64,000 nucleotides of DNA. Origin: Omphalotus guepiniiformis. Its lineage: Eukaryota > Basidiomycota > Agaricomycetes > Agaricales > Omphalotaceae. Each line of letters begins with the position of its first letter. Position 1 is the stretch's first letter. This document shows, one piece after another, positions 31,303-42,492 of this stretch. The notes beneath the pieces were generated by a model. It saw only the letters and a list, made by a program, of their open reading frames with translations. It did not search any database and was not told the origin of the DNA. The stretch spans positions 1,426,001 to 1,490,000 of the forward strand of contig JAQOOI010000070.1 of the NCBI GenBank assembly GCA_028554645.1. Reading direction: 5' to 3'. The position numbers and the translations under genes are program-made.

Positions 31303-33724
31303 TCACCGCCCTAGAGGGCTAGAAACCACACTCGCACTCGACTTTATAGTCGTGATCGTCACCCCCGACCCACTCGACGAACCAGCCCCCGCTGGCTTAC
31401 CCTTCGTTACAGGTATCGCCGGTGGCTTGCGCCTCTTCTGTGGCGGGGCCGGCGCACTTCTCCTCTGAGGACGCGCCTGCGCCTGCGCCGCTTTCGTCAG
31501 CTGAGACTGAGGTTGTGAAGGCATAATCAACGTCGAATCCAATGCGTCGCCAAGTGTCTCTATCGAAGTTTTCCGCTGATGAGTTTTACTAAGATAGTGA
31601 TGGTGATGATCTGATTCTCCGTGTGCAGGTGTAGGCGAGAATGACGGTGGTCGGTTGGCAAACGTGCCTTCGACGTGGGCGGAGTTGGCTGTACCATGGC
31701 GTTTTGGATGTCGTACTTCGTGGGTGGTTTCGGTTGGAGACGATGTGAGCTGGGTAGGCGAGGGTATAGCAGACGGAATCGTAGCGGAAGCAACGCCCGT
31801 GATGCTGTGGGTGCTGCTTGTATTACTGGCGTTACTACCCCGACGTACGGTGTCAAACAGGGGAGAGCGAGGAGATCGCTGATGACTGAAGGATGATTCA
31901 GGTCGTGCAATTACAGTATTCGAGCTGTCCTCATGATCGCCTCCGATACCTCTCTTCGAAAATTCCATGCTTCTACTAGTTTTCAACGTCTTCCCAGCTT
32001 TATCGTGATCTTTGGATGGAGGAACACCCAGATGCGACCGAGTACCTTTGATTTTCCCCTGAGCACTCACACCGACATTGACTCCAGTCCAGCTACTCTC
32101 GCTGCCTTTATCGTCATCCGCTTCTTGTTTCGTTTGCCTGAGTTGCACGCACCACTCGCCGGTCAGACATCTATCCACAAGGCGCTTTGTAGTCGGATTC
32201 ACGTCACGAACGCGCGAATCCCGGACGAGTGACTCCAAAGTGTACATGATTTGAGGTCGCTTGTAAGGTATAGAACGAAGCTGGGTTTTAGTCAGTAGTG
32301 GATGAAGGACACGGAGATAGGTATGCCGGAGCTGAAAGGGAGATGAATGGAATTGACGGTTCTAGATGGACCCAAGTGACTTACAGATTCACTGTCTTCG
32401 TCGAGGTCAACCAAATCTCGGAGAAAGACATCAACCAGAACGCAGAGATCATTTGTGTAGAAGTATTCTTCCGTTCCTTTCGTAGTAAAGAGAAGATACA
32501 GCAATTTGAGGACAAGAAGTTGCATGCAAAGGTCTTCGGGAGTGCGCTCTGAGATTCACGACTAAGCAAAGTTGCCTGTATACTGCAAAAACACACTCAC
32601 GAGCTCTGTTCAGCATAAAAATCATATTCTCGCCAAATGTCTTCGACGATCCGAGGCGCCGCATGAGAACTCTGAGTACGCAATTCTTGAGCTCGTTGGT
32701 ATCCGGTATTGAGTGATTGCCAAGAGATGCAACCATAAATTGCTCGTTGAGAGCAACAATGAGCTTGATGACAGAGTAATTGAAAGTATCATCTTGCATA
32801 TGCCGCGTTTGTTCGATCAGATCGAATAAATAATCGACAAAAGTATCGTCGAACACTCTCAGATCAAATGAGTATGCATTAACTTTTTCAATAGTTTGCA
32901 ACTCACTCAGATCGTACATAGACAACTTCTGTACCCTGCATACTTCATAGAGGAGCATCACGGCTAAAGTCCGAAGCTTGGCTTCTATAGGCACAGGTAC
33001 GCTCGTTCCGTTTGATCCTCCAGAAACACCAAAGTACGTGTCTTCAACTTCCGAGTCTATATCGACAAGCACATGGTCCATGAGAAGAGGGATTAATGGC
33101 TCCCAACGTTTGTGAGACCGGAGGTACTCCGTCCGTCGACGACCATAGCAGAGGAGAATATGGTAGCATATGAGTTGAAAGTGCGGATTTGTGTTCTAAT
33201 TGCCACGATGGAAATTTGGACATTTGAGCGGGTCAAAATAGACGAAAGAGACGATGTGAAGATACGGACCGACTGGGCGTCATTAGTGAGAATCTCACTC
33301 ATTCGTTCGGAATGAAATGCAAAGAGCTCCGAGTCGAGTATGAGATTGCATGCATGTTCCAGCTGTAAGGGACTCTGCAGATATTGTTCTGGAATGATTG
33401 ATGTAAGATTAGACGGTCTCCCACATGAGGTATTGCATCCACAGACCATGATAGGAAGCACAAAGAGAGATGAATTGTCGTAAAGTAAGATCAAGCTGTT
33501 CCAATGTTGGCACGTCGTGTCGTGGCAAAGACAGAATATCTTCCAGCTCTGTAAAAGTACATGTATATCCACAGACGTCAGTAAGTCAGTAGAAGATGCT
33601 TAGAGAAATCATAGACTAACACACCGGACCAGAATTGCTGAGCATTTTCTACCAAATATACAATGCCCAAATCATCCTCCATCGTTATCGCGGGTAGTAG
33701 AACGCTGTCTCTATGGGAGGGCAT
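31303..33724 (-). CDS. LDB17: SPIN90/Ldb17 family actin regulator
   Basis: ATG at 33722-33724 starts exon 1 ([10 protein letters not shown] ... FWSG), followed by several exons. The conserved leucine-rich core reads [19 protein letters not shown], then [17 protein letters not shown] and [17 protein letters not shown] (about 32940-32730), then [20 protein letters not shown]. This is the SPIN90/Ldb17 leucine-rich domain (formerly DUF2013). The last exon (31303-32247) is disordered and ends in a proline-rich tail ([15 protein letters not shown]) suited to SH3 ligands, as in yeast Ldb17; TGA stop at 31303-31305. The yeast and fission-yeast proteins sit at endocytic actin patches, where Dip1/SPIN90 activates Arp2/3 to make linear seed filaments. 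Exon joins were not all verified base by base, but no lesion was seen in the core. Confidence 0.85.
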
Positions 33725-33819
33725 GATGGCAAACTTGAAGCGGAACTATTGCTGAGACATTACTATGTCACGACGCGCAGCTCCGTATAATATTGGCTTG
33801 GTCGTGCAATTATTATTGA

Positions 33820-33901
33820 GGCGCTATAGCTAAGTGGTTACAGCGACAGATTAGAAATCTGTTCCTCTTTGAGGGCGCAGGTTCGAATCCTGCTGGCGTC
33901 G
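33820..33901 (+). tRNA. tRNA-Ser (anticodon AGA)
   Basis: Folds as a class II tRNA. The acceptor GGCGCTA pairs with TGGCGTC including two wobble pairs, with discriminator G at 33901. The D arm is GCT/AGC. The anticodon arm ACAGA/TCTGT carries loop TTAGAAA, so the anticodon is AGA (Ser, codon TCT). There is a long variable arm as expected for serine, and the T arm GCAGG TTCGAAT CCTGC is perfect. No intron; 3' CCA not encoded. It lies between the divergent 5' side of LDB17 and the 3' end of VPS26. Confidence 0.95.
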
Positions 33902-34117
33902 TCGAACCCTACGTTCATTTTGCCCGGGTTAATTCATAGTTTCCCATCGGCCATATATTCATTTTAGTTATCAACCCCTAAGATCATATATGTAAATCCT
34001 CAGCTCATCAGCCATTACGGACGTGAAGGTTCCACAACGTGCAAAAGAGAGGCAGTATATATAATACAACGTGATGAATAAAGCGAGCATATAAATAATA
34101 TTAATTCTGATACACTG

Positions 34118-35431
34118 TCAGCCTAGGATCCACGAGAATAGGACTAGATACTGTACCTCTGGTATCCTGAACACGGTAATTTCCTAGGCAATGTACGTTA
34201 GCGATAGTCCAAATAAAGAAGGCGGGTCATCCGAGTCTACCTGTTGTTTGAAATAACGACGATTTTCCTCGTCAATAAGCACTAAATTCAGATAATATCG
34301 GGTGCTGAATTTTTTGTTCACGTCACGGAAGGTAGGAGTCAACTCAAAGCCTCCAAGGAAAAGACGGATGGGTATGGTCTCTCCTAGAAATATATGAGTA
34401 CTTTCGCGAGACTCGAGAAGAATGGCAAGGCTAACCTCGGACAGGTGCACCATCCATTATCTCAAATTTAGTGATGGTTTCGCTTTCATTGTATTGGTTC
34501 GGCGGAGCACCTGTTGTCTCCCTGCGAATGATAGACAGCTCCATATGCTTGATCTTTATCCGCACCAGCAGAAAGTATATCTTGCCTACTATGACGTCTT
34601 TGAGGTGGTACCTAAGCTAGTATGAGCAAGTTATTTTAGAAAGCAGTCGATGAAAACGCACTTGGATTTGTTGTATTCGAATTCGATATGCAAGCAGTCC
34701 TCAATTCCGACTTCCATCTTGATCGAGTTGTTGCTGTCAGGGGGCATCCTGAACGAATGAACCCATATGTCCCTCTCCTTCACCACCTCTGCCATCCGTC
34801 GAGCTATTGATACTCGCACGAAATACCTGTGGAATCCAGTTAACACAAAACAAACCGGTGAACGCGCAAATTGGCGTACCGTAACTTGACATTGATTCCT
34901 TGATAACTCTCATACTGCTTCTCCACATTCTTGAAACTGAATTCATAGGTCTGTGCTTGTCGCATTTCTCCTGGGGCCGCTAGCTCCTGTGATAAGGAAA
35001 GAAATTCATGGTGATGACCTCTGTCGTAGAAGAGCTCTGGTTGCAGTTCGGGTTTGTATCCTTTTCGTCAGTGACAAGAAAGTATTTGGTCGGTCAACTT
35101 GGTGCACAACACTCTTGCACTCAAGTCAATCGCAACAGAGCACACTAAATGCTTACCTATACTGCCAACGAACTCTACTTTGATTCCGTCATGAGAAACT
35201 TTCTTGCCGTCTCGCACTCGAATGGCTACCTGAAAAGATGAGGAGTTAAGAGGAGAGAAGCGAATTGAAATAAACTCTTCGAACCTGTCCACTGACCGTG
35301 TCACCGTCATAGTATACGGGACATGATGTCGTTTTGTCCTTCTCTCCCTTCATATCCACATGCTTTCGGACATCTTCGCCTTCCAGCTTTATGTCTACGT
35401 CGATTGGTGACGCGAAAAAGTAGGCAGCCAT
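34118..35431 (-). CDS. VPS26: VPS26 retromer subunit
   Basis: Arrestin-fold subunit of the retromer cargo-selective complex (VPS26-VPS29-VPS35), which recycles cargo from endosomes to the Golgi. ATG at 35429-35431. Exon 1 starts MAAYFFASPIDVDIKLEGED, with YYDGDTVSGQV shortly after. Later exons carry VSHDGIKVEFVGSI, INVKLRYFVRVSIARRM, the very conserved NNSIKMEVGIEDCLHIEFEY (near 34670-34730), GETIPIRLFLGGFELTP and RDVNKKFSTRYYLNLVLIDE. An intron follows RRYFKQQ (GTAGAC donor, CTAAC branch) and joins in phase to EITVFRIP with a short hydrophobic tail, TGA at 34118-34120. The tail after EITVFR is a little longer than I remember for the family. A stop inside the unspliced intron would give a spurious end at 34184. 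Confidence 0.93.
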
Positions 35432-35980
35432 GAGATAGATTGGATGTGTAACTCAGTCGAGTAAGTCTGTTTGCCCAAATTTGAAAGCTTCTCAGAGAGA
35501 CAGATTAGGATAGAGATAAGTCAATAAGCAGAAGAACGCAGCCAAACCCGGATCGAGAGTTGCGAAAGAGTTCGCAGCAGGCTCGCAAGTCAGACTACAA
35601 ACGAGTCTGGATAAACCCTAACCCTTCCCGCCACGTCTATGCATGCACGCAGACTTGGCCATCATCGACATCTTTCATGTCTTTAAATTTGTAGGTTCAA
35701 GATTATTTTGTGTATTTCGACCTTCTCATATCCTCTTATATCTCGACTAGATTACTGCACGCCATGCACCGCTTTCGTCGGCCACGATGAACTTTCGGAC
35801 GGAACCTTTAATGCTACTTCACAAGTACGAGAACTCACAGTCACGCTCCAATTGTTTTCTGACCTTTTTCGGATTCATTCTATGGGAAGCAGACAGCCTA
35901 GGTTTAGGCCTGATCCAGGTGATCTATAAATTCACGACAATTCGCACACCGCGGCAGCCGTTTCATCTCTTACTTTTATC
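35432..35980. promoter_or_regulatory. divergent promoter region of VPS26 and the ThDP enzyme
   Basis: 549 bp between two start codons on opposite strands. CT-rich stretches occur toward the plus-strand gene. No specific transcription factor site is claimed; frames here are short. Confidence 0.4.
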
Positions 35981-38251
35981 ATGGTATATACCACCTCTTC
36001 CTTATTTCTCAAAGCCCTTTCTGCGGCTGGTATCACCCATGTATTCGTCAACTGGGGCTCTGATCATCCAGCGATGTTGGAAGAGCTTCAGCGTCAAAGG
36101 GCCGAAGGCGAATTCAGTGGGGAGACCTCACCTCGAGTTATCACTTGCCCAAACGAGATGGTTGCTCTGAGCGCAGCCCACGGATACACTCAAGTAACTG
36201 GTATACCTGCGGCGGTCATCATACATGTTGATGTGGGGACGCAGGTGAGTACGGTGAACGCTGGCTAGCTTCGTAGGCTAGGACTCATTCCTTGGTTATT
36301 TTTATCACTCCAAGGCTCTTGCTGGCGCAATACATAATGCAGACCGGGGACGAGTACCTATTCTTATCTATGCCGGTGCATCTCCGTTCACAAGTCGTAA
36401 CGAGTTGAAAGGATCTCGAAATGAGTGGATAATGTGGCTTCAAGGTACTTCCACCTTGCAACTTTTCCGACGTATTTCGCCTTATGTTCTTCTGCTCAAG
36501 ATGTTCCAGATCAACCCGCTATTGTCCGACAATATATGCGACACACTGCTCAAATCCACAGCGGAAAGAATGTTGCGCAGGTCGTAAATCGAGCACTGCA
36601 AATGTTCGTATCAACACGGACCTTTTGCATGTAACTAATATTAGTTTGCTTTCTAGTGCAATGAGTGAACCCAAAGGCCCCGTCTACCTCTGGGCACGCC
36701 GAGAAGTGATGGAAGAGGAAATATCACCATCACTGTATAACTCTGTACCTCTCAAACTAGCGCCCCCAATTTCGCCTGCGTCTCTTTCTCCCATAGCCGC
36801 AGTGACGCTGACCAACACCCTCATTGCCTCGGTCAGTCCTCTCATCATCACTTCATATCTCGGTCGAAACCCAGACGCAGTTGCATCCCTTGTGACTCTC
36901 TCTACTATCCTCGCTATACCTGTGTTTTGTACCTGCCCGAGCACTGTGAACGTGCCTTTCTCCCATCCGTATCTCCTTGGGATTACCTATGTAACCCCTG
37001 GACCGGCTACTGATACTTTCCGCGAGCATCTCACCAACGCTGACGTTGTCATCGTGGTTGATTCAGACATACCATGGGTCCCCTTGAGGTGTAGCCCAAA
37101 TGAAAAGAATGGAGCGAGAATATTCATCATTGATGGTGGGGATCCCTTGAAGACAGATGTAGCGATGGGTTCTTGGGATATGGCACTCCACCCTGGGGTT
37201 GAGATGATTTGTCGAGCAGATGCAGAAGTTGCGCTGGGGCAGCTGGTTGAAGGTGTGAGGGAGAACATGCGAAGTGGTTTTAGTGAGAGCGTGATAAGCG
37301 CCATTCGCGGTCGAGTAGCTGAACGTGGACAACAATTGAAGAATACTCATGACGATTGGATTCGTCGACTTGATGCTGCTGAAGAGGCTGGCAATTCTGA
37401 TGAGAAGACAAGCGAGGTGGTGCACTTTACTGTTCCACATGTCATGCGGGCGCTCCTGGATACAATTTCCAGTAAGGCAGGGTCAGTAAGACCCCTTCTG
37501 CTGAATGAAGGGATCTCGAACTATGGCCTTGTCTGGGAACACGCGCGACCGGAACTTCCTGGAAGCTTCTTGACTTCAGGGGGGTCATCTTTAGGTTGGG
37601 CACTAGGTGCATGTGTCGGAGCTGTTTTAGGCAAAAGGGTCGCAGGAAACGTAGCTGCTGCGTCAGGTTCTGAGGATGTATTACCAGCGCAGAAGGAAGA
37701 CCTTATCGTCACTGTCGTGGGGGATGGGTCATTCATGTTCGGAGTGCCAAGCTCTGCGTACTGGATAGCGAGGCGATACGGAACAGTGAGTTATAATGCA
37801 TATCGTCAAGGAAATGCTCCTCTGAGCTCAGCATTGCTACTTAGCCTTTCTTGACGGTCGTACTGAACAACGGTGGTTGGAAGGTACGTAATGCGATCAG
37901 TTTGCTGTTCAACTCTATGCTGAAACTCACGCGGCTGTTATCCAGTCCCCCAAGCTCTCCATGTTAGGCGTTCATCCTAATGGGTTCGGCTCTCAATCAC
38001 TCTCAGGAGAACAACTCTCCGTCGGTTTCGGCTTTGATGGCCAAACCCAAACCGAGCGTCTTTGTCCTGATTACTCGCAGATTGCTGTTGCTGCGACAGC
38101 CGGTTGGGCTTGGGGCAAAAAGGTTGCTGTCAACGGGAAAACACTGAAGGATGGCTTAGAAGAATTGAAAGCTGCGTTCGAGGAAGCTGTCAAAGTAGTC
38201 GTTGAGGAGAAGAGGTGCGCAGTGCTTGATTGTATATTAGAGGCGATCTGA
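35981..38251 (+). CDS. thiamine-diphosphate-dependent enzyme (acetolactate synthase / benzoylformate decarboxylase-like)
   Basis: Exon 1 (35981-36244) opens with SLFLKALSAAGITHVFVNWG, the N-terminal PYR-domain fold, and contains the catalytic glutamate motif CPNEMVALSAAHGY at about residues 55-68. Introns after GTQ, WLQ and NRALQ keep the frame. The central domain runs through TFREHLTNADVVIVVDSDIP. The C-terminal PP domain carries the ThDP/Mg motif GDGSFMFGVPSSAYWIA (near 37720) and, after an intron, NNGGWKSPK, which together span the classical GDG...NN motif. The protein ends CILEAI at 38251. Residue conservation in both cofactor motifs suggests activity. The family covers 2-oxoacid decarboxylation or carboligation; the substrate is unknown. 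It is not obviously the mitochondrial Ilv2, since no presequence is visible. TRP4 follows on the same strand 250-300 bp downstream. Confidence 0.82.
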
Positions 38252-38509
38252 AGTGTACTGGAATAATGTGCATACTTGTTATATGATCCTTGTCAACTGA
38301 GGAGTATGCGCTATTCATGCACATGGAGAGAAAGATAAGTTACATGGAGAATCATTCTGGGATCCCGATCAAATGCGTTTGACGTCTACTAATACTATGC
38401 TGAGCTGTGCAGAAGGTCGGGATTGTCAAGTGAGCTCGTTGTAGTAAAAGGGCTGATTCACGACAACTGGTAACATATAAAGGTAAGATGTGGTGAAACT
38501 ATCCGACTC

Positions 38510-39673
38510 ATTGCAACTCCTACATCCGACTCTTTCAAACCTGTATTGAAGCGACTGGTCGAAACCCCAGAATTCTTCCGTCCTGACGATCTACGACTAG
38601 CGTTTGACCACCTGTTCGCTCCAAATGTCCTCCTCCCAGAACAAATAGGCGCTTTTTTGACCGCGCTACATATTCACGGTATCGAGAAGCGACCGGAGCT
38701 CCTCGCTGCAGCGGCTTCATATCTTCTTGAACGGTCTCAGAAGGTTATTGTGCAAGACGAGCAGAATGACTTCATAGTTGATATTGTGGGTACTGGAGGT
38801 GATGGGCACAACCTGTTCAATGTTAGTACGACGGCCGGCGTGGTTGCTGCAGGTGCAGGCGCGCGAGTTATCAAGGTGATTTTGATTGCTGTAACATGTC
38901 CGGAATGAAACTTATAGAGGTCTCTTCTGAATCAATAGCATGGAAATCAAGCATCCACCTCTTTAACCGGTTCCGCTGACATCCTTAAGTCGATGGGTTG
39001 TGTCTTTGTCCCTCCTACTACCACTCAAGGCATTATCCCGCGTATTCCTTTCACATTCATTCTTGCAGGACACTACCATCCCACACTCGCGTCCATCGCG
39101 CCATACCGCAAAGTACTCCCCTTCCGCACGATATTCAATGAAATCGGACCTCTCATTAACCCCGTTAGACCACGAGGCATGATCCTAGGTGTTGCTTCTC
39201 CCGAGCTCGGATTACCCTTTGCAAAATCCCTACTCGATCGTGGGGTCGATCGCGCTCTGGTAGTCTGTGGTCAAGAACGACTCGACGAAATCAGTTGTTC
39301 TGGTCCTACATGGGCATGGGAACTCAAAGAAGGACATATCACCGAGCTTACATTGACCCCAGAGATGTTTGGGGTGGAAGTACACCCGCTCTCCTCAGTC
39401 GTAGGTGGAAACCCACAGCAAAATGCTCGAACGTTCGAAACTCTGTTGACATCTGGGAAAGATATTCCTGCGAATTTGGTCCCGGTTCTAGATTTTGTTC
39501 TTGTGAATGCTTCGGCTCTGTTGGTGATTGCTGGAGTAGCGAAGGATTATCGGGAGGGTACGAGGTTGGCTCTGGAGAGTGTTGTTTCTGGCAAGGCGTG
39601 GTCTGCTTTAGATACATTTCGCAGGACTTCGCAGGATATTACCTTGCTTGCAAGGTCTCTTTCCCTTCTTTAA
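38510..39673 (+). CDS. TRP4: anthranilate phosphoribosyltransferase, start codon unclear
   Basis: Second step of tryptophan synthesis: anthranilate plus PRPP gives phosphoribosyl-anthranilate. The family order is clear: SFKPVLKRLVETPEFF, the PRPP-binding DIVGTGGDGHNLFNVST (near 38783-38833), GARVIK, then an intron of about 57 nt, HGNQASTSLTGSADIL, LPFRTIFNEIGPLINP, ERLDEIS and FVLVNASALLV, ending SLSLL with TAA at 39671-39673. The reading frame begins after a TAA at 38471-38473 and contains no ATG before MGCVF in exon 2. The position corresponding to a natural start (before ATPTSDS) is ATT at 38510-38512. Either a non-AUG start, an unrecognised upstream exon or a start-codon mutation must be invoked. 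A two-codon ATG-TGG-TGA lies at 38488 just upstream. Confidence 0.88.
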
Positions 39674-39823
39674 TTCGCGGTATTTATACCAAAGCTGTAC
39701 AAACAGTACCATGTGACACTTAACGTTCCCTTCTAGCTCACTTCTTTCAATCTTTTAACCATGCTTGCTGCGTTCACCCAACTTCAAGAGAAAAATGTAT
39801 TCCCGTGAGTAATTAAAGTCTAT

Positions 39824-42439
39824 CTAGCACACACCCTCGCTCATTTTGTTCCACCATTGTTTTGTTGCTTCGTTCAGCTTTTCTAGCCGATCATCTTCTT
39901 CCATTAGCTCTCCTTGAATTGATTCTTTTAGAATGTTTTCATCAAAATCTCGAAGCAACCTGAGTGTTTCTCTCCCGGAGCTCCTCGACAGCGCCACGTA
40001 TAGGTTCACAAGTGAGAGCTTGCCACTAGGTGGACTTGCTATATCGACAAGGACGTTTCGAATTGTTTGTCCTTGTGCTCGATAGTCTGTGAATGCGTAC
40101 GCTGCTGTTATAGGAAATTGCCGACGTGTGACAGTTCGCGGTAGAGTTTGTCCCCCTTCTTCAATTATTAGCTTCATTTTCGAGACCATTGTTACCACAG
40201 GTATCACACCAGGCTCTAGACCTTGTAATTGAGTTGCACGAGTGTGTGATAGACAGACAAGCATGTAGGACGGCAGATATTTTAAGTGCACGGTGCTGGT
40301 GTTTTCTATCGGTGGTTCGTTGGGATGGAGAACAATATCAACTACTTCTCCTCTTGCTCCATTCGTCACGTCCAAGTCGGTTTCTACATTTGTTGTCACC
40401 ATCACCTTCATTCCCTTTGCCAAATATACTTGTTCTGGCAAATCTTTATATTTCCGCCGCCCATCACTTTTTCTCCTCGCAGCCAATGCATATCGCTCTC
40501 GCAGTGAGAGCTCGCGACCTTTCACTGTGTCTTCTGCATTGCAGATAAACAATTGCGCACCAGAATCTTCGCACACTTTTTGGCAAGCTGCTTCATTCCA
40601 TTCCACCCGCACTGCATGCCGCGGTGTGACCAGCGACAGATCTTTCCATGGACTACTGTGAAAATCAACTGAGTTGATACTGTCCTTCTTAATGATAAGT
40701 GTGCACAACATTTCCACGTCTTGTTGCTGCACTCTACCATGTCGCAAGCGCACCAGGAATTCTCGCCAAACAGCATCAGTGATCCGCATTTGCTCCTTCA
40801 AGATGACGACGGTAGTGAATTCTTCATAGATCATTCGACCTAATTGGCATTCAATGGCATCTGTGGTGCTGAGAGGATAATACAGCGGCTCTCGTTTTCC
40901 TGTTGCGACAGGAGGAAATTGGTGTAGGCCGCCACACAACACGATATTTACTCCTCCAAATGATCGGTCAGGAATGCAGTGCATTGTTCCTTGCGCACCG
41001 ACACTGATATTTTTGGATAGGAGTGCAAGAAAAGTTTTTGAGAGCATTGAATACTCATCGATGATGACATATCCCCTCAGTTTCCATGCACCTTGCAACT
41101 TTGCCTTTGACTTCTCACTAATTGTTCCAGCAGATGCCTGAGAAATTTGAGCCAATGTGTGTGTTGTCTTCCCATCTATCAGTGACGCTGCAACACCTGT
41201 GTAGGCAGCCTTCACTAGCCATGGTCTTGTGCTGACTGTGTTGAACGCAGATGTCACAGTTTGAATGACCTTCGACTTTCCAGTGCCACCTTCTCCATAT
41301 AGAATCATTCGAAGAGGTGGAGGATTTTGATTTGCAAGTGTTTGTTCCAGGTGCCACACAATAATATCATATGCGCGTTTTTGGTCACTTTTGAGTTCTT
41401 CAGGTGGTGCAGCTGATAAAGATTCTTCTGGCTCAAGCACACCATTGCTCGACACATGATGAAGAACATGCAGACCTGCGCCTGTTGGGTCTAGCATGGT
41501 GACATCTGGAGGTATTTGTCTTTGTTGTAAAACATCCATCCCTGTGCTTGCTTCTATCATGTCACTAGGCAGCCTGTTTTGGCGCTCAACATCGGCATCC
41601 ATTTGCGCCTTCCAACGCAAAAGGTTGTGCAAATCATCTCCAGTTGCGTTACCACTTCTTGATAATTCCTTCTTGAGGTCCCAGTTTTTGCTCGGTTCAT
41701 TAAATATTTTGTTATGCCTCGCCAGTTCAACTGCATGATTTCCATGCCACACTTCTCGCCATGAAATCTGTGACACAATGATCTTTGCAAGTCCTGCCTC
41801 TGTGTATTCGTCAGAGTCACTAGACCATTCATCTTCATTATCGGTTTCTTCAGCTACTCTGCGCTCTCGACGGTGATGCTCTTCATTTTCACTGCAATCA
41901 TTTGCGCTAGCCTTGTCTGCAGCAATTTGTGTCTGATGGAAGAATTGAATATTTGAGATGATAAACGGCACTTTTGAGTCAGCAATTTTCTCAAAATCTG
42001 CCAAAGCTTGAGTCCATGACTGCGAAGGTGCTTTTAGGTCTGTTTGAAGATTTCGCCATGGCCTGAGCAGCATTAGCATGGAAGCGCAGTAGAAATCATG
42101 AATTTCTGGGTCATCTCTCCTAGGAAACCATTTTCCAACAAAGTTGGGTAGATTTCGATGGGACCCTGAGCGCACAATGCGAATGGTTGTGTTTCCTTTT
42201 GGATGCCCATCAAGATAAGGAATGCGGTCGTTCGTTGGCCTGCCCCATCAATTTTGTCCTTCAATGTCACTGCTTCTTCCTTTTTCTTTTGAAGCCAATG
42301 ACTCATATGTGTTAACAAAGAAATCGAGCACATTATATGACTGCAAGCCTTCTCCTCGCAGAACGTAATCTGTTACTTGACTTTTGGCATAAATATGGCC
42401 ATTTTGCGAGACATCCAATGTGATATTGGTTTCAAATTC
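39824..42439 (-). pseudogene. Helitron PIF1-family helicase part
   Basis: Begins after a 53-nt intron (42440-42492) whose removal joins NLHSTQKD to EFETNITLDV in phase. The frame then reads through AKSQVTDYVLRGEG to GQN, where TGA at 42248-42250 replaces what should be a tryptophan codon before WGRP. After it, the frame is open to TAG at 39824. Helicase motifs are intact: P-loop GEGGTGKSK near 41275-41300, Walker B IIDEYSM near 41045-41065, QGQTIRNVLVDIA near 40055, and LYVALSRSSG near 39975. Apart from the single TGA, this part looks functional. The enzyme would unwind donor DNA during rolling-circle transposition. Confidence 0.85.
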
Positions 42440-42492
42440 CTATAGCATTTTGAGATGATAATATTTTTAAAGATTTTAAATTCTACACGCAC

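Noticed and set aside
19763..39673. Secondary-metabolite or other biosynthetic cluster in the host block
   Set aside because: Genes belong to unrelated housekeeping functions with mixed strands; no backbone synthase or shared pathway is seen.
39761..39806. Short ATG-led exon-like sequence followed by GTGAGT just before the Helitron
   Set aside because: Only 15 codons and no partner exon found; may be TRP4 3' untranslated sequence. Not enough to claim a gene cut by the Helitron.
39674..39823. Search for a Helitron 3' end (CTRR with hairpin at an A-T target)
   Set aside because: CTAG occurs at the helicase stop but the flanking base and the lack of a hairpin do not fit; no terminus claimed.
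42248..42250. TGA read as tryptophan (genetic code change)
   Set aside because: Other genes in the window use TGA as a normal stop, and the affected genes are repeats or broken copies, so mutation is the simpler reading.
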